A stretch of 64,000 bases of DNA. Source: Alteribacillus persepolensis (GTDB lineage: Bacteria > Bacillota > Bacilli > Bacillales > Marinococcaceae). How positions within the stretch are numbered: the first letter of the stretch is position 1; every line of letters starts with the position of its first letter. The stretch is taken from contig NZ_FNDK01000017.1 of the NCBI RefSeq assembly GCF_900099605.1, positions 1 through 64,000 of the forward strand, read 5' to 3'. Below the pieces are notes generated by a model. It made no database searches. It was given only the letters and a program-made list of their open reading frames with translations, and was not told where the DNA came from. Shown piece after piece: positions 7,020-15,549 of the stretch. The position numbers and the translations under genes were made by a program.

Positions 7020-9071
7020 TTGGTATTTAATATTAAAGACTCTAAACAACGAAGAACTATTACCGAATTCCCGCGGAAAGTAAATGAAATAAAAGACATA
7101 TGGATTCCAATGTCTGATGGTGCGAGACTTGCAGCCGACATTTGGCTGCCTGAAGACGCGGATGAGCATCCGGTACCTGCGATTTTAGAATATATCCCTT
7201 ACCGGAAAAGCGACTTCACTGCGATTCGCGACTCCATCCGCCACCCTTATTTTGCCGGCCATGGTTATGCTTCTATTCGTGTAGATATACGCGGCTCCGG
7301 TAATTCCGATGGCTATTTGAAAGATGAGTATTTAAAGCAAGAGCATGACGATGCTCTAGAGGTTTTAAATTGGATCCAAAAGCAGCCATGGTTTACCGGT
7401 GGTGTTGGCATGATTGGAAAATCATGGGGTGGTTTTAATTCGTTACAAGTAGCAGCTAGAAACCATCCAGCTCTAAAAACAATTATCACCCTTTGTTCGA
7501 CCGATGACCGCTTTGCCGATGATGTTCATTACCGCGGCGGTAATATTCTCGCCTCTGATATGGTCTGGTGGTCCTCTACGATGTTTGCCTACAACGCCAG
7601 GCCTCAAGATCCAGATATCGTTGGGGAAAGCTGGAAAGAGAACTGGCTGGAGCGTCTTGAAAACGCACCTCCTTTTGTGGAAGAGTGGATGCGCCACCAA
7701 CGCAGAGACAGTTACTGGAAACACGGCTCTGTCAACGAAGATTATTCTGCTGTTACGATCCCGGTGTTTGCAGTCAGCGGCTGGCAGGATGGCTATACTA
7801 ACGCTGTATTCCGTATGCTTGAACATTTGCCAAATGAAAGCAAAGGCCTTGTTGGTCCTTGGGCACATGAATACCCAGAAGTGGCTACACCTGATCCTGC
7901 TATCGGGTTTTTACAAGAATGTCTGCGCTGGTGGGACCATTGGTTAAAAGGGAAAGACACTGGAATCATGGACGAGCCCAAGCTGATTTCATGGATTCAG
8001 GAAAGTGAACGGCCGCAAACCACGTATGAAGAACGCCCTGGCAAGTGGGTAGCCGATGATACATGGCCGTCTGAAAATGTTACTGGCACACCGCTGTATG
8101 TCACTTCTGATGCATTAACACAAAAGGCTCCTGATGAACATGATATTACCATCACTGGCATGCAGGAACACGGCTTTTATGCTGGAGTGTTCTGTCCATT
8201 TGGCCAGCCAGGTGATTTGCCGTCAGATCAGCGTTATGAAAATGAAAAATCAGTTGTGTTTACGTCACAGCCATTTGAAGAAGACACGGAACTGCTCGGA
8301 CAACCTATTTTTCATGCCTCATTTTCTTCGAATCAAGAAAATGCGTTGATTGCTGTACGGCTAAACGATAAAGCGCCGACTGGTGAATCCACTTTAATCA
8401 GCTGGGGAATGCTGAACTTGAACCATTTGGAATCCCACGAGTTTCCACAACCACTTGAACCAGGCAAAAAATATCAAACAGCCATAAAACTTGACGCACT
8501 CGGTCAAAAGATTCCAAAAGGACACCAGCTGGAAGTTGCTGTGTCACCAACCTACTTCCCGCAAGCCTGGCCTTCACCAAAGCCAGTGACACTCACGCTT
8601 TACAGCGGTACGGATACCTATATGGAACTTCCTGTCCGAACGCCGCAAACAGATGATCAATCCTGGGGAAACTTTGATATCCCTGAAACCGCTCAAATAA
8701 TTGAAAAAGAAATTCTTCGAAAAGAAAACCGAACACGTCGTGTCATCCATGACACTATCCATGATACATGGAAACTCGAAGACTTTTCCGATGAAGGCGA
8801 GCGTCGTTTAGTGCACAATGGCATTCGCCACGGCAGCCAGAATAAAAACACCTTCAGCATTACAAAAAACAATCCGCTTTCTGCTCAAACGGAATCCGAA
8901 TGGACATTGACACTTGGACGCAGTGACTGGGAGATTGAACTTAGAACATACAGCAAAATGACAAGTGACGAACACAATTTTTATTTAACAAACCAAATAA
9001 CTGCTTATGAAAACGGACAAGAAATATTTCAAAAAACATGGGAAACCGATATTCCACGAGACTTTCAATAA
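7020..9071 (+). CDS. CocE/NonD-family alpha/beta hydrolase (S15-like)
   Basis: A 683-residue protein with an S15/CocE hydrolase domain in the first ~330 residues and an X-Pro dipeptidyl-peptidase C-terminal jelly-roll domain after that. The triad is visible as GKSWGG (Ser135), SGWQD (Asp257) and GPWAHEY (His283). Relatives hydrolyse esters, amides or peptides. The usual ~550-residue form is extended here by a ~110-residue charged tail. The start is TTG at 7020 behind GAAAGGATG; the nearby ATG hits a stop at once. It is the last gene of the operon, 19 bases after tetR, and may cleave a conjugate before or after uptake. There is no signal peptide, so it is probably cytoplasmic. Confidence 0.82.
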   Translation: MVFNIKDSKQRRTITEFPRKVNEIKDIWIPMSDGARLAADIWLPEDADEHPVPAILEYIPYRKSDFTAIRDSIRHPYFAGHGYASIRVDIRGSGNSDGYLKDEYLKQEHDDALEVLNWIQKQPWFTGGVGMIGKSWGGFNSLQVAARNHPALKTIITLCSTDDRFADDVHYRGGNILASDMVWWSSTMFAYNARPQDPDIVGESWKENWLERLENAPPFVEEWMRHQRRDSYWKHGSVNEDYSAVTIPVFAVSGWQDGYTNAVFRMLEHLPNESKGLVGPWAHEYPEVATPDPAIGFLQECLRWWDHWLKGKDTGIMDEPKLISWIQESERPQTTYEERPGKWVADDTWPSENVTGTPLYVTSDALTQKAPDEHDITITGMQEHGFYAGVFCPFGQPGDLPSDQRYENEKSVVFTSQPFEEDTELLGQPIFHASFSSNQENALIAVRLNDKAPTGESTLISWGMLNLNHLESHEFPQPLEPGKKYQTAIKLDALGQKIPKGHQLEVAVSPTYFPQAWPSPKPVTLTLYSGTDTYMELPVRTPQTDDQSWGNFDIPETAQIIEKEILRKENRTRRVIHDTIHDTWKLEDFSDEGERRLVHNGIRHGSQNKNTFSITKNNPLSAQTESEWTLTLGRSDWEIELRTYSKMTSDEHNFYLTNQITAYENGQEIFQKTWETDIPRDFQ

Positions 9072-9115
9072 AAAACACAAGTCCGCTTCTTTACTTTCTA
9101 ATCTTATAAAAAGAT

Positions 9116-9155
9116 ACACCCCAAAGCTGCTGTCTATATGCTTTGGGGTGTTTTT
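9116..9155 (+). terminator. Rho-independent terminator of the M24-BCCT operon
   Basis: Stem ACACCCCAAAGC / GCTTTGGGGTGT with a 12-base loop, followed by TTTTT. Confidence 0.9.
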
Positions 9156-9223
9156 ACTACCGGAGTATGAATGTTCTTTTTTAAAATAGTAATCTGTCAC
9201 CAATGTTTATATGACAGTGTTTG

Positions 9224-10261
9224 TTAATTATGATGGTCATGCTCGTGTTCATCATACTGATGATCATGATTGTTTTCATGATTCCCTTCATAGCTTAGTG
9301 CTTGCTGAAGATTTTTTATATTTTCTTCCATTATTTGCAGATAATCTTTCCCTGCCTCTCGCTCTTCTTCACTGACAGATTCTAGGTTGTGCAAGTGTAA
9401 TGCTTGTGTACCAGATTCATCTTGAACAACTTCGGTAACTTTAGACGAAATGTTTCTTTCAAACATGACATATTCAACCTCTTGTTCTTCAATCATATCA
9501 ATAATTGCTTGTAATTCTTTTTGCGATGGCTCATCAGATGGTGACAGACCAGTTATCCCAATCTGTTCTAAGCCGTACCGGTCTTCCCAATATCCATAGG
9601 CTGCGTGAGATACGACAAATTGGTTGCTTTCTGATGACGCAGCTATGTCAGAAAACCGCTCATCTACCTCTTGTAACTCTCGTTGCAGCATTTTAGCATT
9701 CTCGTGAAAAACGTCTTCTTTTTCAGGTCTCATCTCTATTAATGCTTCTTTAATATAATCGACTGCTTCCATCGCTAATATCGGATCTAACCAAACGTGC
9801 GGATCTGCTTCACCATGCTCGTGCGCATGGTCATTGTGTCCATGACTGTGAGCATGATCATCATTCAACTGCCGCAGCTCCATGCCTTTGGTTACTTCAA
9901 CAGATGTTACACCTTCTTCTTGGACAGCAGCATTGATTTGTTCTGCAAAACCTTCCATTCCTCCGCCATTAAAAATAAACGCATCCGCCTCAGCAATATC
10001 AATCATCGTTTGTGCGGTTGGTTCAAATGTGTGCGGGTCTCCTCCTGCTGGTACAATATTTTGCACTTGAACCTCATCGCCTCCGATTTTCTTTGTGAAG
10101 TCTTCCCAGACAAATAATGTTGTATAAATGTGCAGCGGTGCATCCTCCCCATTATTTACTTCTTCGCCCCCTGCTTCTTCAACAGATTCTTCAGCTGCAC
10201 AGCCAATTGCTGTCACCGCACATAAAAGCACCACGGCCATCAGCCAGCATTTTTTTATCAC
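9224..10261 (-). CDS. znuA: Zinc ABC transporter substrate-binding lipoprotein (ZnuA/AdcA type)
   Basis: A 345-residue cluster A-I binding protein. It has a lipoprotein signal with lipobox AIGC near residue 21, the metal-binding PHTFEP motif, a His-rich loop (DDHAHSHGHNDHAHEHGEAD), DPHVWLDP, VSHAAYGYW and FERNISS. A second His-rich tail (HENNHDHQYDEHEHDHHN) ends the protein. It captures Zn2+ at the outer membrane face and would pass it to a ZnuBC permease, but no permease or ATPase gene is adjacent. The start is GTG at 10261, behind AAAGGAGGT. Two Zur boxes cover the promoter. Confidence 0.9.
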   Translation of the reverse strand: MIKKCWLMAVVLLCAVTAIGCAAEESVEEAGGEEVNNGEDAPLHIYTTLFVWEDFTKKIGGDEVQVQNIVPAGGDPHTFEPTAQTMIDIAEADAFIFNGGGMEGFAEQINAAVQEEGVTSVEVTKGMELRQLNDDHAHSHGHNDHAHEHGEADPHVWLDPILAMEAVDYIKEALIEMRPEKEDVFHENAKMLQRELQEVDERFSDIAASSESNQFVVSHAAYGYWEDRYGLEQIGITGLSPSDEPSQKELQAIIDMIEEQEVEYVMFERNISSKVTEVVQDESGTQALHLHNLESVSEEEREAGKDYLQIMEENIKNLQQALSYEGNHENNHDHQYDEHEHDHHN

Positions 10262-10277
10262 TGTATGTACCTCCTTT

Positions 10278-10298
10278 AAATCGTAATTTTTACGATTT
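10278..10298. promoter_or_regulatory. Zur box 1
   Basis: A 21-base site with arms AAATCGTAA and TTACGATTT around TTT, a near-perfect match to the Bacillus Zur operator (AAATCGTAA, N3, TTACGATTT). It overlaps the leader and ribosome binding site of the zinc lipoprotein gene, so Zn-loaded Zur would silence it. Confidence 0.88.
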
Positions 10299-10307
10299 AA
10301 AGGGATT

Positions 10308-10328
10308 ATACCGTAATGATTACGATTT
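10308..10328. promoter_or_regulatory. Zur box 2
   Basis: A second 21-base site 9 bases further upstream. Its right arm ATTACGATTT is intact and the left arm ATACCGTAAT differs from consensus at two positions. Two boxes in tandem suggest tight repression. Confidence 0.78.
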
Positions 10329-10344
10329 GTAAATAATAACTATT

Positions 10345-10650
10345 CTGTTTTGTTTAATGTATACTATGTGTTGAGCTGTTTCTATAGAACGTCTTAACGC
10401 TGCCAAAAGATACAGAAAAACAACGTACTAACGTCTAACGTGAAGGAATGTCCGCTGCACTGGCAAACGCGTTTTAGCAGTCACTGAAGTCTTGGCAAAT
10501 GCTGTCCCAAGCGGCATCGTGTATTACTGAATGTTCAGACGCTGGGGCTGATTGAAAAGTTTGAATGTTTATCCTTTCTTGTCTTGCTCTATAAAGGAAA
10601 TGCGACTTGCCGCAGCAAAATGGCGTTTCACAACATTATATGTTCCGACA
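10345..10650. other. Intergenic stretch, no gene recognised
   Basis: About 300 bases between the Zur boxes and the terminator of the enoyl-CoA hydratase gene. Short reading frames here show no family resemblance. The GC-richer part near 10440-10550 could be a decayed intergenic repeat, but I cannot align it. Confidence 0.3.
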
Positions 10651-10651
10651 G

Positions 10652-10681
10652 TAAAAAATCCCGCCGCAGCGGGACAAAAAC
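10652..10681 (-). terminator. Terminator after enoyl-CoA hydratase gene
   Basis: Minus strand: stem TCCCGC / GCGGGA with a 4-base loop, followed by TTTTTT. Confidence 0.85.
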
Positions 10682-10710
10682 AAGAGGCAGCTTCATGTCA
10701 CTGCATAACA

Positions 10711-11511
10711 TTAATGTCGTTGAAAATGCGGGGGACGTTTTTCAAGAAAGGCTGCCGCTCCTTCTTTGCAGTCTTTTGTTGCCATCGCTTTTCCAAACAA
10801 ATGGGCTTCTATTTCTAAACCATCTTGCAAATGTGTCTCCAACGCTTTATGCAGTGCCATTTTTGCTTTGCTGATAGCTTGCGGGCTGTTTTTCATCATG
10901 TGAGCCGCCATATCTTTAGCAGCTTCTAATGCGTTTTTTTCAGGCACGGCTTTTTCAACGAGACCAATTTGGTGCGCTTCTTGAGCAGAGAGCGGTTTCC
11001 CCGTAAAAATAATCTCTTTTGCTTTTCCTAATCCAATTAAGCGAGTGAGCCGCTGCGTGCCGCCATAGCCAGGAATAAGACCGAGTCCTACTTCCGGAAG
11101 TCCCAGTTTTGCATTTTCCGCAGCAATACGAATATCACAAGCCAGCGCTAACTCAAAGCCGCCACCTAAAGCAGCCCCATTTACCGCACAAATGACAGGA
11201 ACGGGCAGCTGTTCCATTTTTTCAAAAACTAACTGCCCATCTAAAGACAACTGCCTGCCGTCTTGTTCATCCAATGACAAAAACTGTTTAATATCAGCAC
11301 CTGCTACAAACGCTTTTTCACCTGCACCAGTTATAATCACTGCTTGTATATGTTCATTTTTTGCAAGCAGATCGATTGCTCTATGAAACTCATTCATCAC
11401 TTCTTGAGTCAGTGAATTAACCGGCGGATTGTTTATTGTAACGATTGCAAGTCCTTCTTCGATAGTAACTTGTACTTTATTACTTGCTGCCGCATGATGA
11501 TTACCTGCCAT
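10711..11511 (-). CDS. Enoyl-CoA hydratase/isomerase (crotonase family)
   Basis: A ~266-residue crotonase-fold enzyme that hydrates trans-2-enoyl-CoA in fatty-acid or related acyl-CoA breakdown. Visible are the oxyanion-hole segment AFVAGADIKQF, the GAALGGGFELALACD motif, and LPEVGLGLIPGYGGTQRL, which carries the second catalytic Glu position. The C-terminal FLEKRPPHFQ is typical. ATG at 11511 is preferred because the GGGGG site is 7 bases away; the ATG at 11517 is too close. It is a single gene with its own terminator. The crotonase family is broad, so substrate chain length is unknown. Confidence 0.85.
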   Translation of the reverse strand: MAGNHHAAASNKVQVTIEEGLAIVTINNPPVNSLTQEVMNEFHRAIDLLAKNEHIQAVIITGAGEKAFVAGADIKQFLSLDEQDGRQLSLDGQLVFEKMEQLPVPVICAVNGAALGGGFELALACDIRIAAENAKLGLPEVGLGLIPGYGGTQRLTRLIGLGKAKEIIFTGKPLSAQEAHQIGLVEKAVPEKNALEAAKDMAAHMMKNSPQAISKAKMALHKALETHLQDGLEIEAHLFGKAMATKDCKEGAAAFLEKRPPHFQRH

Positions 11512-11746
11512 ATCCATTCCCCCATTACTTAAAATGTCATCCTTTCATACCAGATACATTAATTAAGTGCACATTTTCAGTTTAATATTTTTCTGAATTT
11601 TTACACTATAAAAATTATATCCTTGCCCAGAACAACTGTCAATTGCCCATTTCCTGCTTATTGCCCTCTCTTTCCGTCTGTGGAGCAGCTAGCTTTCCCA
11701 TGTTATCAGCTAGACAATGACTGCATTTTATATTATATTATTAATA

Positions 11747-11761
11747 GTTAGGTACCCTAAC
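11747..11761. promoter_or_regulatory. Palindromic operator upstream of marR
   Basis: GTTAGGTACCCTAAC: perfect 6-base arms around TAC, just upstream of the marR ribosome binding site. Position and symmetry fit a MarR autoregulatory site. Confidence 0.6.
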
Positions 11762-11787
11762 TAACTTTTTGTACAAGGAGCAGCTAC

Positions 11788-12207
11788 ATGAAACCACACC
11801 AGCAATTTTTTTATCAATACCGAAAAATGTACCGGCCTTTTATTAAAAAATTAAACATCTACTTATCCAGACATAACTTATACAGTTCACAATGGGCGAT
11901 TTTGCACCTTCTTTTAAATGAAGGGCCTCATACGATTGGTGACATCGCTGAGTATCAAAATGTAGAAAAACCAACTGTCACTCGGATGATTCAACGTTTA
12001 AAAGAACTCGACTACATTGAAACCACGCCCGGCAAGGATAAACGCGAAAAAAAGATACAACTGACAAAAGCAGGAGAGAGTGTTTGTGAAGATGTGCTGC
12101 TGACGATTGAAGAATTCCAAAAAGAAGCACTTCAAGGCATCAGTGAAGATGAGCAGCTGATAGCCAGCCGTATTTTAATGAAAGTGCGGGAGAACTTATT
12201 ACAATGA
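11788..12207 (+). CDS. MarR-family transcriptional regulator
   Basis: A 139-residue winged-helix regulator. The recognition region reads GDIAEYQNVEKPTVTRMIQRLKELDYIET, followed by the wing TPGKDKREKKIQLT, both classic MarR. ATG at 11788 lies behind AAGGAGCAGCTAC. It is 12 bases upstream of the MFS transporter gene and co-transcribed; the GTTAGG palindrome in its promoter suggests autoregulation. The pair resembles the B. subtilis YwoH-YwoG arrangement (recollection, not verified). Confidence 0.9.
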   Translation: MKPHQQFFYQYRKMYRPFIKKLNIYLSRHNLYSSQWAILHLLLNEGPHTIGDIAEYQNVEKPTVTRMIQRLKELDYIETTPGKDKREKKIQLTKAGESVCEDVLLTIEEFQKEALQGISEDEQLIASRILMKVRENLLQ

Positions 12208-12219
12208 GGAGAGTAGAGT

Positions 12220-13422
12220 ATGGAAAAGGAGCAACTATGGACAAAAGACTTTATCATTACATCTGTCGTTAATTTTTTCATGATGTTTGCGGTGTTTCTC
12301 TTATTGGTGACGATGGCCCCTTATGCAACCGAAACATTTCAAGCATCTTCGAGTATTGCTGGGCTTAGCGCCAGCATTTTTATTATTGGGGTATTATGCG
12401 GCCGGTTATTTGCTGGGCGGGCTATTACAAAAACCGGCAATAAAAAAATATTAATGTTCGGTCTTGTTCTTTATATTGTCACAACCCTTCTCTACTTTGC
12501 GGCGATCAGCCTGCCTGCTTTAATTGCTGTTCGAGTCATTCACGGCATTGGTGTCGGTTTAGCAACCACTGCTGCTTCCACGATGGTAGCACAAATGGTT
12601 CCTGCAAGCCGCAAAGGGGAAGGCATAAGCTTTTTTACACTGAGCATGGTGCTTCCAACAGCAGTTGGTCCATTAGTGGCTATCCTTTTAACACAGTATG
12701 TCCACTACAATGCCGTTTTTCTCTTGTCATTGCTGTTAGGTGTTATCAGCCTTGTCATCTCTATCCAAACGCGAGATGTACAGCCGGCTGTTAATACGAA
12801 AGACACCGCGCAGCAGCCATTTTCTTTATCGAACTACTTTGAAAAAGGGTCGCTGCCTATTGCTCTTGTGGCGATGGTCGTTGGATTAGCTTACTCAAGT
12901 GTATTGTCGTTATTAACGGTGTACGCAGAAGCCATTAACCTTGTAACAGCTGCTACCTTCTTCTACCTTGTGTACTCGATTACTGTTCTAAGTACACGTC
13001 CCTTTTCAGGACGTCTTACGGATAAAAAGGGTGCGAACATCATTATCTATCCCTCTCTCGTGTTTTTTGCTGGAGGCATGCTTTTATTAAGCCAAGCACA
13101 GTACAGTTGGATGATGCTTCTGGCAGCCTTTTGTATCGGATTAGGGTATGGTAATTTCCAACCCATCACGCAGACCATTGCTATTAAAAGAACGTCGTCT
13201 GAGCGTATGAGTCTGGCCATTTCTACGTATTACGTGTTTCTGGACTTCGGCTTAGGTATCGGTCCATTTCTGCTAGGACTGCTTGTTCCGTTTACAGGCT
13301 ACCGCGGTTTATATCTGACAACCGTCATTATTATATTGTTTGGCGCCATCTGTTACTTTTGGATTCATGGCAGAAAAGATAAAACATTTCATCAACGCTA
13401 TGCAGCTGAAACCGCATCATAG
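12220..13422 (+). CDS. MFS transporter (drug-efflux type)
   Basis: A 400-residue, 12-helix major facilitator. The loop motif GRLFAGRAITKTGNKK between helices 2 and 3 matches MFS motif A, and a related GRLTDKKG occurs in the second half. HGIGVGLATTAASTMVA fits the DHA1 efflux group. The preceding MarR gene suggests export of a toxic compound that relieves repression. The start follows GAGGAGAGTAGAGT. Substrate unknown. Confidence 0.88.
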   Translation: MEKEQLWTKDFIITSVVNFFMMFAVFLLLVTMAPYATETFQASSSIAGLSASIFIIGVLCGRLFAGRAITKTGNKKILMFGLVLYIVTTLLYFAAISLPALIAVRVIHGIGVGLATTAASTMVAQMVPASRKGEGISFFTLSMVLPTAVGPLVAILLTQYVHYNAVFLLSLLLGVISLVISIQTRDVQPAVNTKDTAQQPFSLSNYFEKGSLPIALVAMVVGLAYSSVLSLLTVYAEAINLVTAATFFYLVYSITVLSTRPFSGRLTDKKGANIIIYPSLVFFAGGMLLLSQAQYSWMMLLAAFCIGLGYGNFQPITQTIAIKRTSSERMSLAISTYYVFLDFGLGIGPFLLGLLVPFTGYRGLYLTTVIIILFGAICYFWIHGRKDKTFHQRYAAETAS

Positions 13423-13428
13423 ACATGC

Positions 13429-13472
13429 AAAAAAACGATCCGTTTTGTTGATCAACAAAACGGATCGTTTTT
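13429..13472. terminator. Bidirectional terminator between convergent genes
   Basis: A nearly perfect palindrome: AAACGATCCGTTTTGTTGAT and its complement, with A- and T-tracts on both sides. It serves the MFS gene and the opposing small membrane protein gene. Confidence 0.92.
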
Positions 13473-13759
13473 CATTTATTTTTTGCTGCATCAATCATTA
13501 GGATAATCCCGGTCACTACATGCATCGCCCAGCCGACAAATGGAATCCAGGCCAAACAAGATGTGACAATGCCCAGGATTGAACCGTGCCGGTTAGCTAC
13601 CGAACGGCTTGCAAGTATCAGTGTAATAATGTGCAAAATCAGCATCACAAACAGCGGAGACCATGACAGCCCTATTATAATAGAGCCGCCAAGAATCGGG
13701 ATGCCTAGAAACAACTCAAGCGAACCGGTAATCCATTTCATCATCGTTGTTGGTGTCAT
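13472..13759 (-). CDS. Small three- to four-helix membrane protein, unknown function
   Basis: A 95-residue hydrophobic protein starting MTPTTMMKWITGSLELF, with segments near residues 12-30, 34-52 and 58-90 that look membrane-spanning. ATG at 13759 is chosen because GGAGGA lies 9 bases upstream; the longer frame would overlap the preceding gene. It follows the PH-domain gene by 20 bases and is probably co-transcribed. It resembles small DUF4870-like or YxaL-type membrane proteins only vaguely. No function assigned. Confidence 0.6.
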   Translation of the reverse strand: MTPTTMMKWITGSLELFLGIPILGGSIIIGLSWSPLFVMLILHIITLILASRSVANRHGSILGIVTSCLAWIPFVGWAMHVVTGIILMIDAAKNK

Positions 13760-13779
13760 GACTGGTTTTCCTCCTACAG

Positions 13780-14130
13780 CTAACAAATACGTTTCGCTAA
13801 ATCTCGGTATACTTCCATTACATTCGTGTCTTTTAAGAAGGTTAAAGAATGCGTCTCTTTTTTCGTTGTTATTTCAATGTTATTGGAAACAGAAAAGAAA
13901 CCCGTTTTTTCAATCGCAATTTCTTCAATCTTACCGTATGGTATGCTGACAACAACTGATTTGGACTTAGAAAGCACAGACTTGTCGACAAACAAAATCC
14001 GGTGAGAAGTGAACGCAACAAAGTCAACAAGCAATCCGTATGTTGACTGCAGCTTCTCTCCTTCAAAGAGAAATTGTTCCGCTTCTTCCGCGTGCTTTTT
14101 CCTATTGCCTGCTCTTTTAAAGAACCCCAT
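13780..14130 (-). CDS. PH-domain-like (bPH) protein
   Basis: A 116-residue protein beginning MGFFKRAGNRKKHAEEAEQFL. After a basic helical start it has the beta-rich pattern of bacterial pleckstrin-homology proteins: LLVDFVAFTSHRILFVDKS, then SIPYGKIEEIAIEKTG, NIEITTKKETHSLTF and a final helix. Such proteins are small soluble domains of unclear role. ATG at 14130 is chosen for its AAGGAGAGAGGG site, shortening the frame by 7 codons. It precedes a small membrane protein gene in the same operon. Confidence 0.65.
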   Translation of the reverse strand: MGFFKRAGNRKKHAEEAEQFLFEGEKLQSTYGLLVDFVAFTSHRILFVDKSVLSKSKSVVVSIPYGKIEEIAIEKTGFFSVSNNIEITTKKETHSLTFLKDTNVMEVYRDLAKRIC

Positions 14131-14280
14131 GCCCTCTCTCCTTTCATGCATTTGTGAGCCCTTCTGTTTATGTATTGGCTTCCTTTCACTTTAACATGGA
14201 TTTCTTTAGAACGAAAACGCGGCTGCCCACAGCAAACGAGCTGAAAGAGTCATCCAACCGGCAAAGGGTATAGAACGATA

Positions 14281-14337
14281 AAAAAGGGCCGTCTAAAAGG
14301 TTATGATGAACAACCTTTTGAAGACAGCCCCTTCTTT
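14281..14337 (-). terminator. Terminator after wrbA
   Basis: A long imperfect stem with arms GGGCTGTCTTCAAAAGGTT and AACCTTTTAGACGGCCC on the minus strand, followed by TTTTT. Confidence 0.85.
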
Positions 14338-14344
14338 ATCAATG

Positions 14345-15010
14345 TTATTGCTGCAATCCTTGTTTTACCCAAGAAGCAATCGTTGCTGTACGTTTTGCCT
14401 GATGTTTTACAGCTTTATCAATATTATTTTCTACCATGTTACCATCTTGGTCTACTGTAACACTGGTACCATATGGGTTACCGCCTGATGTGAAGGCTAC
14501 TTCGTCTGTATAACCTGGTGCTGCAACAATAGCACCCCAGTGCATCATCGTGGTATACAAGTTTTTCACTGTTGCTTCTTGTCCTCCATGTGGATTATTG
14601 GCAGAAGCCATACCGCTTACCACTTTATTAGCCAACTTGCCTTCAAACCAAAGGCCGCCTGTTGTATCCAAGAACTGTTTCATTTGGGCCGGCAAGTTAC
14701 CAAAACGAGTCGGCATGCTGAAGATAATCGCATCTGCCCATTCCAAGTCATCCAAGGATACTTCCGGCACATTTTTTGTTGCTTCCAAATGTTCTTTCCA
14801 AGCTGGGTTGGAGTCAATTGCTGCTTGCGGGGCGATTTCTGGCACCTTCAACAGTTTTGTTTCTGCTCCCGCTTCTGTCGCTCCTTCTTCAGCCCATTGA
14901 GCCATTTGGTAATTCGTTCCTGTTGAGCTGTAATAAATAACGGCTAGTTTTACATTTTCCATTTTTTTCGTCTCCTTTTTATCTCCAAATAATTTATCCA
15001 ATAATCCCAT
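14345..15010 (-). CDS. wrbA: NAD(P)H:quinone oxidoreductase, WrbA type
   Basis: A 221-residue flavodoxin-like protein with a ~17-residue charged N-terminal extension before KLAVIYYSSTGTNYQMA, the FMN phosphate loop. FSMPTRFGNLPAQMKQFLD and GGQEATVKNLYTTMMHWGAIV are typical WrbA segments. The enzyme reduces quinones by two electrons and protects against redox stress. The ATG at 15010 and an internal ATG before ENVKL (about 14962) are both possible; the longer form is supported by its own GTGGGAG site. It is a single gene with a strong terminator. Confidence 0.88.
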   Translation of the reverse strand: MGLLDKLFGDKKETKKMENVKLAVIYYSSTGTNYQMAQWAEEGATEAGAETKLLKVPEIAPQAAIDSNPAWKEHLEATKNVPEVSLDDLEWADAIIFSMPTRFGNLPAQMKQFLDTTGGLWFEGKLANKVVSGMASANNPHGGQEATVKNLYTTMMHWGAIVAAPGYTDEVAFTSGGNPYGTSVTVDQDGNMVENNIDKAVKHQAKRTATIASWVKQGLQQ

Positions 15011-15029
15011 TGGACTCCCACCTATTGTA

Positions 15030-15500
15030 TGTTTTATTGTCTGCTGCTACGTATTGTAGTATGCATAATGCTTCATTTACTCATACACAGCTGATTAAAA
15101 TGAGAATTCCTCCTTTTGCTGTTAAATTACTTTTCGTAAGTTAGTTTAACTTATTTATTTAATTATGACAAACAATAGACTTCACTTTTGTCATTCTTTT
15201 TTTCTTTTCCACAAATACGAGAAAATAAAACACTTCATTTTACCTGTAAAAAACAAACGCTTTGCTCACAAGCGGCAAGTTCTGCAGAGTACAGATATAA
15301 GGCATGCAGGTGACAATTTTAAACATGCGCAGAGCTGCCTGTGCCTCAGAGACAAAAGGAAAAACAGAGAACCGTTCAGAGAAAGTCGCTACAATCTGCG
15401 GCAACCTGAACGAATCCCACGTCGTGCGTGCCTAAGCGGGCAGATGCTTGTGCTAGACAGTGAAACCGCCAAATATGCATCCTTACTTCCTGCTTTGCAT
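15030..15500. other. Intergenic stretch, no gene recognised
   Basis: About 470 bases between wrbA and the Nudix gene terminator. A plus-strand frame of 144 codons (15165-15599) overlaps the Nudix gene end and looks non-coding: no family match, and a basic, Cys- and His-rich random composition. No RNA or repeat identified. Confidence 0.35.
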
Positions 15501-15528
15501 AAAAAACCTTCGTCATCGACGAAGGTGG
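15501..15528 (-). terminator. Terminator after the Nudix gene
   Basis: Minus strand: stem ACCTTCGT / ACGAAGGT with a short loop, followed by TTTTTT. Confidence 0.85.
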
Positions 15529-15549
15529 TGAAAGTTCTTTCTGCATTTA

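Noticed and set aside
7473-7947. Two ~140-codon frames within the CocE-family gene
   Set aside because: Both are out-of-frame shadows of a clear hydrolase with complete catalytic triad.
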